Below, piece after piece: positions 35,109 through 45,103 of a stretch of DNA of 64,000 nt. This DNA is from an uncultured Bradyrhizobium sp. (GTDB lineage: Bacteria > Pseudomonadota > Alphaproteobacteria > Rhizobiales > Xanthobacteraceae): positions 450,420 to 514,419 of the forward strand of contig NZ_CANSMR010000003.1 of NCBI RefSeq assembly GCF_947648125.1, in the 5' to 3' direction. A program made the position numbers and the translations under genes. The notes under the pieces are model-generated. The model was given only the letters and a program-made list of their open reading frames with translations. It searched no databases and was not told the DNA's origin. Every line of letters begins with the position of its first letter. Position 1 is the first letter of the stretch.

Positions 35109-36005
35109 ATGCTGCCAACAGACCCCGCCATCATCGAAAACCGCAAGGCGCGTGCGCGCAGCTGGTTCGAGACGCTGCGCAACGACATCTGCACGGCCTT
35201 CGAGAAGCTCGAGGACGACGCCCCCTCCGCGCTCTATCCCGGCAATGCCGGCCGGTTCGTGCGCACCCCCTGGGATCGCACCGACCATACCGGCAAGCCC
35301 GGCGGCGGTGGCGTGATGTCGATCATGAAGGGCCGGCTGTTCGAGAAGGTCGGCGTGCACTGCTCGACCGTGCATGGCGAGTTCGCTCCCGAATTCCGCG
35401 CGCAGATTCCGGGTGCCGCCGACGATCCACGATTTTGGGCCTCGGGCATTTCGCTGATCGCACATTTGCGCAATCCGAACGTGCCCGCCGTGCACATGAA
35501 CACCCGCTTCGTCGTCACCACCAAGGCCTGGTTCGGCGGCGGAGCCGATTTGACCCCGGTGCTGAACCGGCGGCGCACCCAGGAAGACCCCGATACGGTC
35601 GCCTTCCATGGCGCGATGAAAGAGGCCTGCAGCGGGCCGAACGGCGTCGCGGACTACGACAAGTACAAGAAATGGTGCGACGACTATTTCTATCTGCCAC
35701 ACCGCAAGGAAGCCCGCGGCGTCGGCGGCATCTTCTATGACTGGCACGACAGCGGCGACTGGGAGGCCGATCTCGCCTTCACCCAGGACGTCGGGCGCAG
35801 CTTCCTGAAGATCTATCCCGACCTGGTGCGGCGCAATTTCGAGACCGACTGGAGCACGGAAGATCGCGACGAGCAGCTGATCCGCCGCGGCCGCTATGTC
35901 GAGTTCAACCTGCTCTATGATCGCGGCACCATCTTCGGCCTGAAGACCGGCGGCAATGTCGATTCGATCCTGTCGTCGCTGCCGCCGGAGGTGAAATGGC
36001 CGTAA
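35109..36005 (+). CDS. hemF: Oxygen-dependent coproporphyrinogen III oxidase
   Basis: A 298-aa homodimeric enzyme converting coproporphyrinogen III to protoporphyrinogen IX in haem synthesis. Family motifs are [77 protein letters not shown], and the C-terminal [30 protein letters not shown]. Length is standard. The ATG at 35109 follows AAGG and lies two bases after the queD stop, so the genes are coupled. Confidence 0.96.
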   Translation: MLPTDPAIIENRKARARSWFETLRNDICTAFEKLEDDAPSALYPGNAGRFVRTPWDRTDHTGKPGGGGVMSIMKGRLFEKVGVHCSTVHGEFAPEFRAQIPGAADDPRFWASGISLIAHLRNPNVPAVHMNTRFVVTTKAWFGGGADLTPVLNRRRTQEDPDTVAFHGAMKEACSGPNGVADYDKYKKWCDDYFYLPHRKEARGVGGIFYDWHDSGDWEADLAFTQDVGRSFLKIYPDLVRRNFETDWSTEDRDEQLIRRGRYVEFNLLYDRGTIFGLKTGGNVDSILSSLPPEVKWP

Positions 36006-36736
36006 TGAACCTGCCGCGCGCGATGCTGATCGACATGGATGACACCATCCTGTCGGCCTACGGACGTCCCGAGATCGCGTGGAACACGATCACCACCGAA
36101 TTCGCCGCGGAGCTCGCCCCCCTGCCCCCGGACATGGTCGCGACGGCGCTGTTGGCCTATGCACGGCAATTCTGGTCGACCGCCGAGCCGATCTGGCGGA
36201 TCAAGCTCGGCGAGGCACGCCGGCTGACCGTGAAGGGCGGCTTCGCTCAGCTGGCGGCGGCCGGCCACCGTGCGCTGCCGGACGATCTCGCGGACCGCAT
36301 CGCCGATCGCTTCACCGCCTATCGCGAAGAGGAGATGTTCATCTTCCCCGGCGCGCATGAAGCGATCGATACGTTCAAGGCGCTTGGCATCAAGCTCGCG
36401 CTGGTCACCAACGGCGCCGCCGACATGCAGCGCGCCAAGGTCGAGCGTTTCGCGCTCGGCCATCGCTTCGATCACATCCAGATCGAGGGCGAGCACGGTT
36501 TCGGCAAGCCGGAGGAGCGTGCCTATCTGCACGCGATGCAAGCACTCGGCGTCACCGCAGCCGATACCTGGATGATCGGCGACAATCTGGAATGGGAAGT
36601 CGTGGCGCCGCAGCGGCTCGGTATCTACGCGATCTGGATGGACGTGCACGGTGTTGGGCTGCCGCCGGGATCGACGATCAAGCCCGACCGCATCATCCGC
36701 TCGCTGACCGAACTGGTTCCGGCCGCGCGCAAATAA
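35996..36736 (+). CDS. HAD-family hydrolase
   Basis: A 246-aa HAD-superfamily phosphatase with the nucleophile motif [13 protein letters not shown], a C1-type cap and the late lobe with [16 protein letters not shown] (motif II), [11 protein letters not shown] (motif III Lys) and [10 protein letters not shown] (motif IV). The substrate is unknown; such proteins include phosphoglycolate phosphatases. ATG 35996 follows GGAGG directly and overlaps the hemF end by 10 bases, indicating translational coupling in the trmL-queE-queD-hemF run. Confidence 0.9.
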   Translation: MAVMNLPRAMLIDMDDTILSAYGRPEIAWNTITTEFAAELAPLPPDMVATALLAYARQFWSTAEPIWRIKLGEARRLTVKGGFAQLAAAGHRALPDDLADRIADRFTAYREEEMFIFPGAHEAIDTFKALGIKLALVTNGAADMQRAKVERFALGHRFDHIQIEGEHGFGKPEERAYLHAMQALGVTAADTWMIGDNLEWEVVAPQRLGIYAIWMDVHGVGLPPGSTIKPDRIIRSLTELVPAARK

Positions 36737-36847
36737 CGCAGCTTCTGTTTTCACAGCAAATCCAGCGCGCCAGGCGCCGGCCGTGATCGCACTGTCATCA
36801 CCGGTCGCTAGCTTGCCGTCCGCGTCATCCAGCGCGGAGGGAAAATC

Positions 36848-37126
36848 ATGGAACTGAAACCAGGCGATGTCGTCATGCTGAAATCCGGCGGCCATCCGAT
36901 CACGGTGGTCGAAGTCGACGAAGACAAGGTCGAGTGCCTGTGGATGGGCACGGACGGCGACCTGTTTCGCGAAACCCTGCCGCTCGTCGCACTCGAGTCG
37001 GCCGAAATCGATCCGAAAGATGATGAAGAGGAAGACGACGAGGACGAAGACGACGACGAGGAAGAAGAGGACGACGAAGACGAGGACGACGACGGCGACC
37101 GCAAGAAGAAGCGCAAGGCGGCTTGA
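36848..37126 (+). CDS. DUF2158 (YodC-like) protein with long acidic tail
   Basis: A 92-aa protein. Residues 1-50 (ELKPGDVVMLKSGGHPITVVEVDEDKVECLWM) match the small SH3-like DUF2158 family of unknown function. Residues about 57-86 are nearly all Asp and Glu in mixed runs, followed by a basic end (RKKKRKAA). The tail is a low-complexity stretch of GAN repeats in the DNA (37018-37110). A GGAGGGAAAAT ribosome site precedes the ATG. No adjacent gene suggests a role. Confidence 0.85.
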   Translation: MELKPGDVVMLKSGGHPITVVEVDEDKVECLWMGTDGDLFRETLPLVALESAEIDPKDDEEEDDEDEDDDEEEEDDEDEDDDGDRKKKRKAA

Positions 37127-37280
37127 GATCTGTTGGCGCGATGCTGCCTGGCACATGCCGGCGGCATCGTCTCCACACGAAATTCAATCGTCGTTCAGCC
37201 AATCGTCACCATGCCGCCGATGATCACGGCGGCATCGAGATGCCGGCAAGAAAATCCGGCGAGAAACCCGGCAAGAAAAT

Positions 37281-38537
37281 CTAGAGCCGATGGTCGCGGG
37301 TGAAGCGGGAAACGGTCTGGTCGGCGATGCCAGACAACACCTGCGGATCCAGCGGGAAATCCGCAGCTAGCCAGGCATCCTCAGCCAGAGTCAGGACATG
37401 CCCGAGCGCCGGTCCCTCGGCAATCCCGCGCGCGATGAAATCCGACGCCCGCAACGGAAAGTGAGGCGCGCGCCAGCGCTGCGGCAGCGTGGCGAGCGCA
37501 CGCCATTGGTCGACATCGCCCCGCGCGCCGGTTCGCGCCCAGGCGAGCAGCAGCCGGTCGCGATAGGGCTCCTCGTCGAGCCGGTAGAGCCTGCGCTTGG
37601 CATGCGCCTCGTCCATGCCGGGCAGGCGCCACCAGCGATGGCCCATCGAATCGAGCGCCTTGGCCTCGGCGTTGGAGAGCCGCAGCCGGCTCGCGATGCG
37701 CCGCGCGTCCTCGGTCACGGCGACCGCCAACGCGGCGAGCCGGCGCGTCGCGCTCGGCTTGAGCGCCATCAGCTGCTCGATCTCGATCATCGCCGCGAAC
37801 GGCCCGGTATAGGCGACGCCGCCGAACAGCGGCAGCAGCAACCCGCCATCACCCATCGCGACCACCGCGCCGGCGGCGCCGTTCGCGACCACGAGCTTGA
37901 GCATCTCCATGCGGATGCGCTCGGCCGAGAGGCCGGCAAGTCCGGCGCGTCCGCTGACACAGGCGAGATAGCCGGCGCGATCGACCTCGCCTGCACCATA
38001 GGCGGCGTGGAAACGGAAGAAGCGCAGGATGCGCAGATAATCCTCGGCAATCCGCTGCGCAGGATCGCCGATGAAGCGCACGCGCCTCGCTGCGATGTCG
38101 GCGAGACCGCCGACGTGATCATGCACGACGCCCGAAGCGTCGACCGACAGGCCGTTGATGGTGAAGTCGCGCCGCTCGGCGTCGCGCACCCAGTCGCGCC
38201 CGAATGCCACCTTGGCCTTGCGGCCATAGGTCTCGGTGTCCTCGCGCAGCGTCGTCACCTCGAAGGGCTGGCCGTCGACAACCAGGGTCACCGTGCCGTG
38301 CTCGATGCCGGTCGGCACGCTCTTGATGGCCGCCCGCTTGGCACGGCGGATCACCTCCTCCGGCAGCGCCGTGGTGGCGATGTCGATGTCAGCGAGAGGA
38401 ATTTGCATCAGCGCGTTGCGCACGGCACCGCCGATCACCCGCGCTTCCTCGCCGTCGGCATTGAGCAGGCCGAGCACGCGCGCCGCGGGCCCCGAAGCGA
38501 GCCATGGCGCGTCGGACAACAAGCGCACCTCGCTCAT
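37281..38537 (-). CDS. cca: CCA tRNA nucleotidyltransferase
   Basis: A 418-aa class II tRNA-CCA adding enzyme or polyA polymerase-type protein. The catalytic core has VIGGAVRNALMQ, the DxD in LADIDIATTALPEEV, and GRDWVRDAERRDFTINGLSVD, plus the RIAEDYLRILRFFRFHA motif. This is followed by the all-helical C-terminal part. The gene ends a run of four with 4-base overlaps (DUF1285, CoA pyrophosphatase, DUF6111, cca). It adds or repairs the CCA end of tRNAs. Confidence 0.94.
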   Translation of the reverse strand: MSEVRLLSDAPWLASGPAARVLGLLNADGEEARVIGGAVRNALMQIPLADIDIATTALPEEVIRRAKRAAIKSVPTGIEHGTVTLVVDGQPFEVTTLREDTETYGRKAKVAFGRDWVRDAERRDFTINGLSVDASGVVHDHVGGLADIAARRVRFIGDPAQRIAEDYLRILRFFRFHAAYGAGEVDRAGYLACVSGRAGLAGLSAERIRMEMLKLVVANGAAGAVVAMGDGGLLLPLFGGVAYTGPFAAMIEIEQLMALKPSATRRLAALAVAVTEDARRIASRLRLSNAEAKALDSMGHRWWRLPGMDEAHAKRRLYRLDEEPYRDRLLLAWARTGARGDVDQWRALATLPQRWRAPHFPLRASDFIARGIAEGPALGHVLTLAEDAWLAADFPLDPQVLSGIADQTVSRFTRDHRL

Positions 38538-38797
38538 TTCTCAGCTCCCGGCACCAGCCTGCCGTTCTCGATATGGGCGGGAACGTAGGTCGAGTTCGGC
38601 GGCGCGCCGGTCAATTCGGCGAGCAGCACGAAGCTCACGATGACCAGCACCAGCGCCGCCAGCGTCAGCTTCGCGATCATGTCGAGCGGCCAGGATGCCG
38701 GCAGCGTCACGCCGGACCGCGTCGCGATGAGGAAGATGGCATAGACCGCGAAAGGGACCAGAAAGATTCCGACCTCGGTCAACACCGTGCGGATCAT
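38534..38797 (-). CDS. DUF6111-family small membrane protein
   Basis: An 87-aa protein with an N-terminal membrane helix (VGIFLVPFAVYAIFLIATR) and a second one (KLTLAALVLVIVSFVLLAELTG), ending PPNSTYVPAHIENGRLVPGAEK, a tail characteristic of this small family. No function is known. It overlaps the CoA pyrophosphatase and cca genes by four bases each, so it is translated with them. Confidence 0.85.
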   Translation of the reverse strand: MIRTVLTEVGIFLVPFAVYAIFLIATRSGVTLPASWPLDMIAKLTLAALVLVIVSFVLLAELTGAPPNSTYVPAHIENGRLVPGAEK

Positions 38798-39465
38798 GAC
38801 AAATAGATCCGTTCATACAGCACCCGCAGGATGCCGGCGGTCGCGCCCCAGATGTAGCGCTCGGCGAACGGCATCGCGTAGTAGGACCGGTCCATGCCGC
38901 GGAATTCCTTGGTGTGGATCTGATGATTCTCGGGGTTCATCAGGAAAGCGAGCGGCACCTCGAACGCATCGACGACCTCGGCCTCATTGATCTCCAGGGC
39001 AAATCCCGGCTTCACCCTGGCGACCGTCGGCAGGATGCGGAAGCCGAATGCGGTGCCATAGAGGTCGAGATAGCCGACAGGGTCGATGAATTCCCGCTTC
39101 AGCCCGACTTCTTCACAGGCTTCGCGCAGCGCCGCATCGAGCGGCGAGGCGTCGGTCGCGTCGATCTTGCCGCCGGGAAACGAGATCTGGCCAGCATGAC
39201 TCGACAGATTGGGCGAACGCTGCGTCAACAGCACGGTCGGCTCGGGATGATCGACCACCGGGATCAGCACCGCGGCCGGCCGCACCGGCTGCTCCTGCGC
39301 GACAATCTCCAACATGCGATCGTTGCCGGAATCTCCGGTGCGCGGAATGATATGCGGATCGACCAGGCCCGGCGGCACTTCGAAATCGAGCCGCGTGCGG
39401 GCTCGCGCGAAGAATTCCGTCGAGCTGATCGTCGCCGGCTTCACCTTCAGCAACGGCTCGTTCAA
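38794..39465 (-). CDS. CoA pyrophosphatase (NUDIX)
   Basis: A 223-aa NUDIX hydrolase of the CoA diphosphatase type (NudL-like). The Nudix box reads GGKIDATDASPLDAALREACEEVGL near residues 97-121, with REACEEVGL intact; Asp stands at the first acidic position of the box. Upstream QRSPNLSSHAGQISFPGG matches the CoAse-specific motif. TTG 39465 is the only close in-frame start and overlaps the DUF1285 stop, so the assignment of the start is moderately safe. It likely cleaves CoA or acyl-CoA to phosphopantetheine and 3',5'-ADP. Confidence 0.88.
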   Translation of the reverse strand: MNEPLLKVKPATISSTEFFARARTRLDFEVPPGLVDPHIIPRTGDSGNDRMLEIVAQEQPVRPAAVLIPVVDHPEPTVLLTQRSPNLSSHAGQISFPGGKIDATDASPLDAALREACEEVGLKREFIDPVGYLDLYGTAFGFRILPTVARVKPGFALEINEAEVVDAFEVPLAFLMNPENHQIHTKEFRGMDRSYYAMPFAERYIWGATAGILRVLYERIYLS

Positions 39466-40118
39466 AGTACACCCCTCACCTGGCTGGCATCGGCCATCGC
39501 GAAAAATTCGCCGCCGGACTCGATGCCGAACATCTCCTGACCATCGACCATCCGCTCCTCGCCCATGTCAACCAGATCGTAGTAGAGCGCGCGGGTGACC
39601 TTCGCCCACAGGTCGGCACGGACATGCAGATAGGGCGTCAATCCGCCATCCTCCGCGGCCTCGAATCTGAGGCCGTGGCCCTGCTCGCAATCGACCCAGT
39701 CATCGACATTGGTCCGGAACCGGAGCAAACGGCCGCGCGCGTCTGCTTCCGTCTGCATTTCCACGGCAAGGAACGGCGCGTCGTCGACGCGGATGCCGAC
39801 CTTCTCGACCGGTGTCACGAGAAAGTGCTTGCCGTCCTCGCGCTTCAGGATCGTGGAGAACAGCCGCACCAGCGCGGGGCGTCCGATCGGCGTTCCCATG
39901 TAGAACCAGGTGCCGTCGGGCGCGATTCGCATGTCGAGATCGCCGCAGAACGGCGGATTCCATAGATGAACCGGCGGCAGGCCCTTGCGTCCGGCTGGAC
40001 CCGATGTCGCAGCTTGATTGGCGGCAGTGGTCAGCCCTTCGAGGCCCTTGCCTCCGAGGGCCTTCGTTTCGAGCCCCGTAGTTTCACTGCCGGAATCGCT
40101 CTGCCCTTGCTTCGCCAT
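39462..40118 (-). CDS. DUF1285 domain-containing protein
   Basis: A 218-aa protein. The DUF1285 core (VHLWNPPFCGDLDMRIAPDGTWFYMGTPIGRPALVRLFSTILKREDGKHFLVTPVEKVGIRVDDAPFLAVEM) starts near residue 48 and is well conserved; the first 45 residues are low-complexity. Function is unknown; a two-lobed beta fold is reported for the family. ATG 40118 starts the operon with the NUDIX, DUF6111 and cca genes. It is divergent from the MoxR operon across about 230 bases. Confidence 0.88.
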   Translation of the reverse strand: MAKQGQSDSGSETTGLETKALGGKGLEGLTTAANQAATSGPAGRKGLPPVHLWNPPFCGDLDMRIAPDGTWFYMGTPIGRPALVRLFSTILKREDGKHFLVTPVEKVGIRVDDAPFLAVEMQTEADARGRLLRFRTNVDDWVDCEQGHGLRFEAAEDGGLTPYLHVRADLWAKVTRALYYDLVDMGEERMVDGQEMFGIESGGEFFAMADASQVRGVL

Positions 40119-40347
40119 TGTTTGCCCTGAAGTTTCCTATCCTCAATCTGGCACATTTGGTGCACGTATTCTGAGATGTGGTCGGGATGTCATTCTCGCC
40201 ACATCGTGATGCCGTTCATACCCTGAAATACCGATAAGGTGGGGATAGTTTAATTCAACGAATACATGGCCTTCGCATAGGTTTAGCATGCAAGCCATGT
40301 GGTGACGACGCGAGAATCGAGCGCATCGTCAAGAAGGAGCGGATCGA

Positions 40348-41352
40348 ATGGCCGGTGCAGACAGCGTCGAGAAACTGGAGGATGTGATCGTCCGTTCGGC
40401 CGAACAGGTCGCGGGCCAGATCAAGGCCGCCAAGGAAGCGGTCTCCACGGTCATTTTCGGCCAGGACCAGGTGATCGAAAACACCCTGGTGACGATCCTG
40501 TCCGGCGGCCACGCGCTGTTGATCGGCGTGCCCGGCCTTGCGAAGACCAAGCTGGTCGAGACGCTCGGCGTCACGCTCGGGCTCGACGCCAAGCGCATCC
40601 AGTTCACGCCCGACCTGATGCCGTCGGACATTCTCGGCGCAGAAGTGCTCGACGAGAATTCGGCCGGCAAGCGCTCGTTCCGCTTCATCTCGGGTCCGGT
40701 GTTCGCGCAGCTCCTGATGGCCGACGAGATCAACCGCGCCAGCCCGCGCACCCAGTCGGCGCTGCTGCAAGCCATGCAGGAGCAGCACATCACCATTGCC
40801 GGCGCGCGTCACGATTTGCCGAAGCCGTTCCACGTGCTCGCGACGCAGAATCCGCTCGAGCAGGAAGGCACCTATCCGCTGCCCGAAGCACAGCTCGACC
40901 GCTTCCTGATGGAAATCGACGTCGACTATCCCGATCGCGACGCCGAGCGGCGCATCCTGTTCGAAACCACCGGCGCCGAGGAGACGCTCGCCAAGGCGTC
41001 GATGGACGCCGAGACGCTGATCACGGCGCAACGCCTGGTGCGTCGCCTGCCGGTCGGCGATTCCGTGGTCGAGGCGATCCTGACGCTGGTGCGCGCCGCG
41101 CGCCCCGGCACCGAGGGCGGCGAAGCCGGCAAGCTGATCGCCTGGGGACCCGGTCCCCGCGCCAGCCAGTCCTTGATGCTCGCGGTGCGCGCCCGCGCGC
41201 TGCTTGATGGAAGGCTCGCGCCGTCGATCGACGACGTGCTCGATCTCGCCGAGCCCGTCCTCAAGCATCGCATGGCGCTGACCTTCTCGGCGCGCGCCGA
41301 GGGCCACACCATTCCTGACGTGATCAGGCAGTTGAAGACGCGGATCGGTTGA
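40348..41352 (+). CDS. MoxR-family AAA+ ATPase
   Basis: A 334-aa AAA+ protein thought to act as a chaperone for partner proteins with VWA domains. Walker A is in HALLIGVPGLAKTKLVETL; Walker B is LLMADEINRASPRTQSALLQAMQE, then the sensor region FHVLATQNPLEQEGTYPLPEAQLDRFLMEI. The C-terminal lid (FSARAEGHTIPDVIRQLKTRIG) is normal. AGAAGGAG precedes the ATG. It opens a cluster with DUF58, DUF4159 and a membrane protein, a conserved arrangement. Confidence 0.93.
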   Translation: MAGADSVEKLEDVIVRSAEQVAGQIKAAKEAVSTVIFGQDQVIENTLVTILSGGHALLIGVPGLAKTKLVETLGVTLGLDAKRIQFTPDLMPSDILGAEVLDENSAGKRSFRFISGPVFAQLLMADEINRASPRTQSALLQAMQEQHITIAGARHDLPKPFHVLATQNPLEQEGTYPLPEAQLDRFLMEIDVDYPDRDAERRILFETTGAEETLAKASMDAETLITAQRLVRRLPVGDSVVEAILTLVRAARPGTEGGEAGKLIAWGPGPRASQSLMLAVRARALLDGRLAPSIDDVLDLAEPVLKHRMALTFSARAEGHTIPDVIRQLKTRIG

Positions 41353-42293
41353 TGGCGGCAGACAACAGGCACCAGAACGAGGAGATCCTGGCGGTTCGAC
41401 GTGCCGATGGCGAAAGCCGAACGCTCGCCGCATCGCTGCCGCGTCTTGTGCTTGAGGCCCGCCGTGTCGCCGCAAACGTCATCCATGGCCTGCACGGCCG
41501 CCGCCGCGCCGGCTCGGGCGAGAATTTTTGGCAATATCGCCGCTTCGTATCCGGCGAGCCGTCGCAGCGCGTCGACTGGCGCCGCTCGGCGCGCGATGAC
41601 CATCTCTATGTCCGCGAGCAGGAGTGGGAGGCCGCACACACCGTGTGGATCTGGCCCGACCGCTCGCCTTCGATGGCCTTTGCCTCGCGCGACGCCCGCG
41701 ACAGCAAGTTGGAGCGCGGACTGATCGTCGCCTTCGCGCTTGCCGAGCTGCTCGTTGCGGGCGGAGAACGCGTCGGCATTCCCGGCCTGCTGAACCCGAC
41801 CGCAAGCCTCAACGTGATCGACAAGATGGCGGAAGCGATGTTGCACGACGAGACGACGCGCGCGAGCCTGCCGCCGTCCTTCGTGCCGTCGTCGCTGGCC
41901 GAGATCGTCGTGCTGTCGGATTTCTGGTCGCCGATCGCCGAGATCACGGCGATGCTGGCCGGGCTCTCCTCCTCCGGCGCGCACGGCACCCTGATCCAGG
42001 TCGTCGATCCCGCCGAAGAGACCTTCCCCTATTCTGGCCGCGTCGAATTCGTCGAGCCGGAGGCCGGCAGCGTCATCACCGCGGGCCGCGCCGAGAGCTG
42101 GGCCAGCGACTATGTCGCGCGCGTCGCGCTGCATCGCGACCAGATCCGCAGCGAGACCAACCGGCTCGACTGGCTGTTCTCGACCCATACCACCAGCCGC
42201 TCCGCGGCCGAACTGCTGCTGTTCCTGCACGCGGGCATGATGGTGAGCAAGGGCGGCGGCCGCTCAACCGTCAAGGCGGGACGCAGCGCATGA
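41352..42293 (+). CDS. DUF58 domain-containing protein
   Basis: A 313-aa DUF58 protein. The family core includes GSGENFWQYRRFVSGEPSQRVDWRRSARDDHLYVREQEWE near residues 57-95 and the later VWIWPDRSPSMAF, with a degenerate metal-ion-dependent adhesion motif (DRSPSM). Its ATG overlaps the moxR stop by one base. It is usually a partner of MoxR proteins. Biological role is not established. It overlaps the next gene by four bases. Confidence 0.9.
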   Translation: MAADNRHQNEEILAVRRADGESRTLAASLPRLVLEARRVAANVIHGLHGRRRAGSGENFWQYRRFVSGEPSQRVDWRRSARDDHLYVREQEWEAAHTVWIWPDRSPSMAFASRDARDSKLERGLIVAFALAELLVAGGERVGIPGLLNPTASLNVIDKMAEAMLHDETTRASLPPSFVPSSLAEIVVLSDFWSPIAEITAMLAGLSSSGAHGTLIQVVDPAEETFPYSGRVEFVEPEAGSVITAGRAESWASDYVARVALHRDQIRSETNRLDWLFSTHTTSRSAAELLLFLHAGMMVSKGGGRSTVKAGRSA

Positions 42294-45103
42294 TCGCAGG
42301 CCTCCCGCTCTCCTTCGCCGAACCGTTGCTGCTATTGGGGCTGGTCAGTCTGCCGGTGCTGTGGTGGCTGCTGCGCGTGATGCCGCCGCGGCCGCGCCGG
42401 GTCGAGTTTCCGCCGACACGGCTATTGTTCGACATCGCGCCCAAGGAGGAGACGCCGTCGCGCACGCCGTGGTGGCTGACGCTGCTGCGGCTCGCCGCCG
42501 CCGCGCTGGTCATTTTCGCCGCCGCCGGACCGATCTGGAATCCGCAGACCGGCGTTGCCGCCGGCAAGCAGCCGCTGGTGATCCTGCTCGACGACGGCTG
42601 GAGCGCGGCCTCGAGTTGGGATGCGCGGATCAAGGCCGCGGACGAGTTGGTTACCAATGCCGACAGCGACCGCCGCGGCGTCGCGCTGGTGCCGCTGTCC
42701 GAGCCCGCGCGCGACATCACACTGATGCCGGCCGGCGCCGCGCGCGTCGCGCTGCGCCAGCTTGCGCCAAAGCCCTACTCGATCGATCGCGTTGAAACCC
42801 TGGCGACGCTGGAACGTTTCCTCAAATCGACCGGCGACTGCGACATCGCCTGGCTGTCCGACGGCGTCGACACCGGCCGCGGCAGCGAATTCACCGAAGG
42901 TCTCGGCAAGGTGATCGAGAGCCGCAATCTGACGATCTATGCCGGCGGCGCGCAATCGGCGCAGGCGCTGGTCGCGGCCGAGAACGCCGCCGCCAAGATG
43001 ACCGTCAAGGTGTTGCGCACCGAGAGCGGTATCGCGGCGGGAACGGTGCGCGCGGTCGACGCCAAGGGCTCGCCGATCGGCGAGGCCCGCTACAGCTTTG
43101 GCCCGCAGGAGCGCGAGACCGAAGCCGCCTTCGATCTTCCGGTCGAACTGCGCAACGACATCGCGCGGCTCGAAATTTCCGGCGAGCATTCGGCCGGCGC
43201 CGTGCAGCTGCTCGACCGGCGCTGGCGCCGCCGCGCCATCGGCGTGGTCTCGGGTGCGAGCAACGACACCGCCCAGCCGCTGCTGGCTTCGACCTTTTAT
43301 CTCTCGCGCGCGCTGTCGCCGTTCGCCGACGTCAGGCTCGGCGATCGCGGAGCGCCGCAGCAGGTGATCGGGCAATTCCTCGACCAGCGGCTGCCGATGA
43401 TCGTGATGGCCGATGTCGGCACGCTGTCGCCGGAAATCCGCGACCGGCTCAACGCCTGGATCGAGCAAGGCGGCGTGCTGGTGCGCTTCGCAGGTCCCCG
43501 CCTCGCCCAGGCCGATGACGACCTCGTTCCGGTCAAGCTGCGCCGCGGCGGACGCACCCTCGGCGGCAGCCTGACCTGGGAGAAGCCGCAACACATGGCC
43601 TCGTTCGCCGCCGACGGCCCGTTCACAGGCCTCATTGTGCCGAAGGACATCACCGTCAGCCGCCAGGTGCTGGCCGAGCCCGACGCCGTGCTCGCGACCA
43701 AGAGCTGGGCCTCGCTCGAGGACGGCACGCCGCTCGTCACCGGCGAGCGTCGCGGCAAGGGCGTGGTCAGCCTGTTCCATGTCGGCGCCGACATGCGCTG
43801 GTCTGATCTGCCGATGTCCGGCACCTTCGTCGAGATGCTGCGCCGGCTGATCGACATGTCCGGCTACACCTCGAAGCCCGGCCCCGGCGTCGCCGGCGAT
43901 CCCAATGCCGAAACGGTGGCGCCGCTGCGTACGCTCGACGGCTTCGGCGCGTTCGGTCCGCCACCCTCGACCGCCAAGCCGATGTCGGCGGACTACCGCG
44001 ACCGCGGCACCGCGGACCATCCGCCCGGCTTCTACGGCACCGCCGAGAGCCCGATCGCGGTCAACACGCTGGCCTCCGCCGACCGCATTGCGCCGCTCGA
44101 TACCTCCGGCCTGCGCGCGAAGCATGCGACCTACACCAACACCGAGCCGCGTGACCTGCGCGGCATCATGCTGTCGACGGCGCTGGCGCTGTTCCTGCTC
44201 GATGCGATCGTGGTGGCGATGCTCGGCGGCGGACTCGCCGCGCTGATCCGGCGGCGCGCGGCGCCTGCGGCGCTTGCCTTGGCTTTCATCCTTACGACCA
44301 CGATGGTGCCGTCGCCGACCCGCGCGCAGAACGCCAGCAGTGATGACTTCGCCATCAAGGCGGTGTCGCAGACGCGGCTCGCCTATGTCGTGACGGGCAA
44401 TGCCGACGTCGATTCCATCGTCAAGGCCGGGATGTCCGGACTGACGCTGTTCCTCGGCCAGCGCACGGCGCTGGAGGCCGGCGATCCCGTCGGCATCGAT
44501 CCCGCACGCGACGAGCTGGCATTCTTCCCGCTGATCTACTGGCCGATCGTGCCCGGCGCGCCGAAGCCGGCGCAGGACGCCATCAACAAGATCGACGCCT
44601 ACATGAAGCAGGGCGGCACCGTGATCTTCGACACCCGCGACGCCGTCGAGGCGCCGCCGGGCGACAATGGCGCGTCGCAGACGCCGGGTATGCAGACGCT
44701 GCGCGAATTGCTGTCGACCCTCGACGTGCCCGAGCTCGAGCCGGTGCCGCGCGAGCACGTGCTGACCAAGACGTTCTATCTGTTGCGCGACTTCCCCGGC
44801 CGCTTCAACACCGGCCAGACCTGGGTCGAGGCGCTGCCGCGCGAGGACGATGAGGAGGCCGCGCAGCGCCCGGCACGCGGCGGCGACGGTGTCTCGCCGA
44901 TCATCATCACGTCGAACGACCTCGCCGGCGCCTGGGCGATCCGTCCCGACGGGCAGCCGATGCTGCCGTTGACCCCGGGCGAGCCGCGCCAGCGTGAATT
45001 CGCGTTCCGCGCCGGCGTCAACATCGTGATGTACACGCTGACCGGCAACTACAAGGCCGACCAAGTGCACGCGCCTGCTTTGATCGAGCGGCTGGGACAA
45101 TGA
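42290..45103 (+). CDS. DUF4159 domain-containing membrane protein
   Basis: A 937-aa protein. It starts with two membrane helices (EPLLLLGLVSLPVLWWLLRV and a second near residue 65, LRLAAAALVIFAAAGPIWN), an arrangement like BatA. A long extracytoplasmic part with VWA-like and glutamine-amidotransferase-like folds follows (LVILLDDGWSAASSWDARI, MIVMADVGTLSPEIRDRLNAWIEQGGVLVRFAGPRL), a helix around residue 630, and then the C-terminal DUF4159 region from about residue 690 (TRLAYVVTGNADVDSIVKAGMSGLTLFLGQRTA, GGTVIFDTRD, GEPRQREFAFRAGVNIVMYTLTGNYKADQVHAP). Part of the MoxR cluster. A palindromic repeat starts at its stop codon. Confidence 0.88.
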   Translation: MIAGLPLSFAEPLLLLGLVSLPVLWWLLRVMPPRPRRVEFPPTRLLFDIAPKEETPSRTPWWLTLLRLAAAALVIFAAAGPIWNPQTGVAAGKQPLVILLDDGWSAASSWDARIKAADELVTNADSDRRGVALVPLSEPARDITLMPAGAARVALRQLAPKPYSIDRVETLATLERFLKSTGDCDIAWLSDGVDTGRGSEFTEGLGKVIESRNLTIYAGGAQSAQALVAAENAAAKMTVKVLRTESGIAAGTVRAVDAKGSPIGEARYSFGPQERETEAAFDLPVELRNDIARLEISGEHSAGAVQLLDRRWRRRAIGVVSGASNDTAQPLLASTFYLSRALSPFADVRLGDRGAPQQVIGQFLDQRLPMIVMADVGTLSPEIRDRLNAWIEQGGVLVRFAGPRLAQADDDLVPVKLRRGGRTLGGSLTWEKPQHMASFAADGPFTGLIVPKDITVSRQVLAEPDAVLATKSWASLEDGTPLVTGERRGKGVVSLFHVGADMRWSDLPMSGTFVEMLRRLIDMSGYTSKPGPGVAGDPNAETVAPLRTLDGFGAFGPPPSTAKPMSADYRDRGTADHPPGFYGTAESPIAVNTLASADRIAPLDTSGLRAKHATYTNTEPRDLRGIMLSTALALFLLDAIVVAMLGGGLAALIRRRAAPAALALAFILTTTMVPSPTRAQNASSDDFAIKAVSQTRLAYVVTGNADVDSIVKAGMSGLTLFLGQRTALEAGDPVGIDPARDELAFFPLIYWPIVPGAPKPAQDAINKIDAYMKQGGTVIFDTRDAVEAPPGDNGASQTPGMQTLRELLSTLDVPELEPVPREHVLTKTFYLLRDFPGRFNTGQTWVEALPREDDEEAAQRPARGGDGVSPIIITSNDLAGAWAIRPDGQPMLPLTPGEPRQREFAFRAGVNIVMYTLTGNYKADQVHAPALIERLGQ

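Noticed and set aside
37018-37110. GAN triplet run as a satellite repeat
   Set aside because: It is within a coding frame and gives the acidic tail of the DUF2158 protein.
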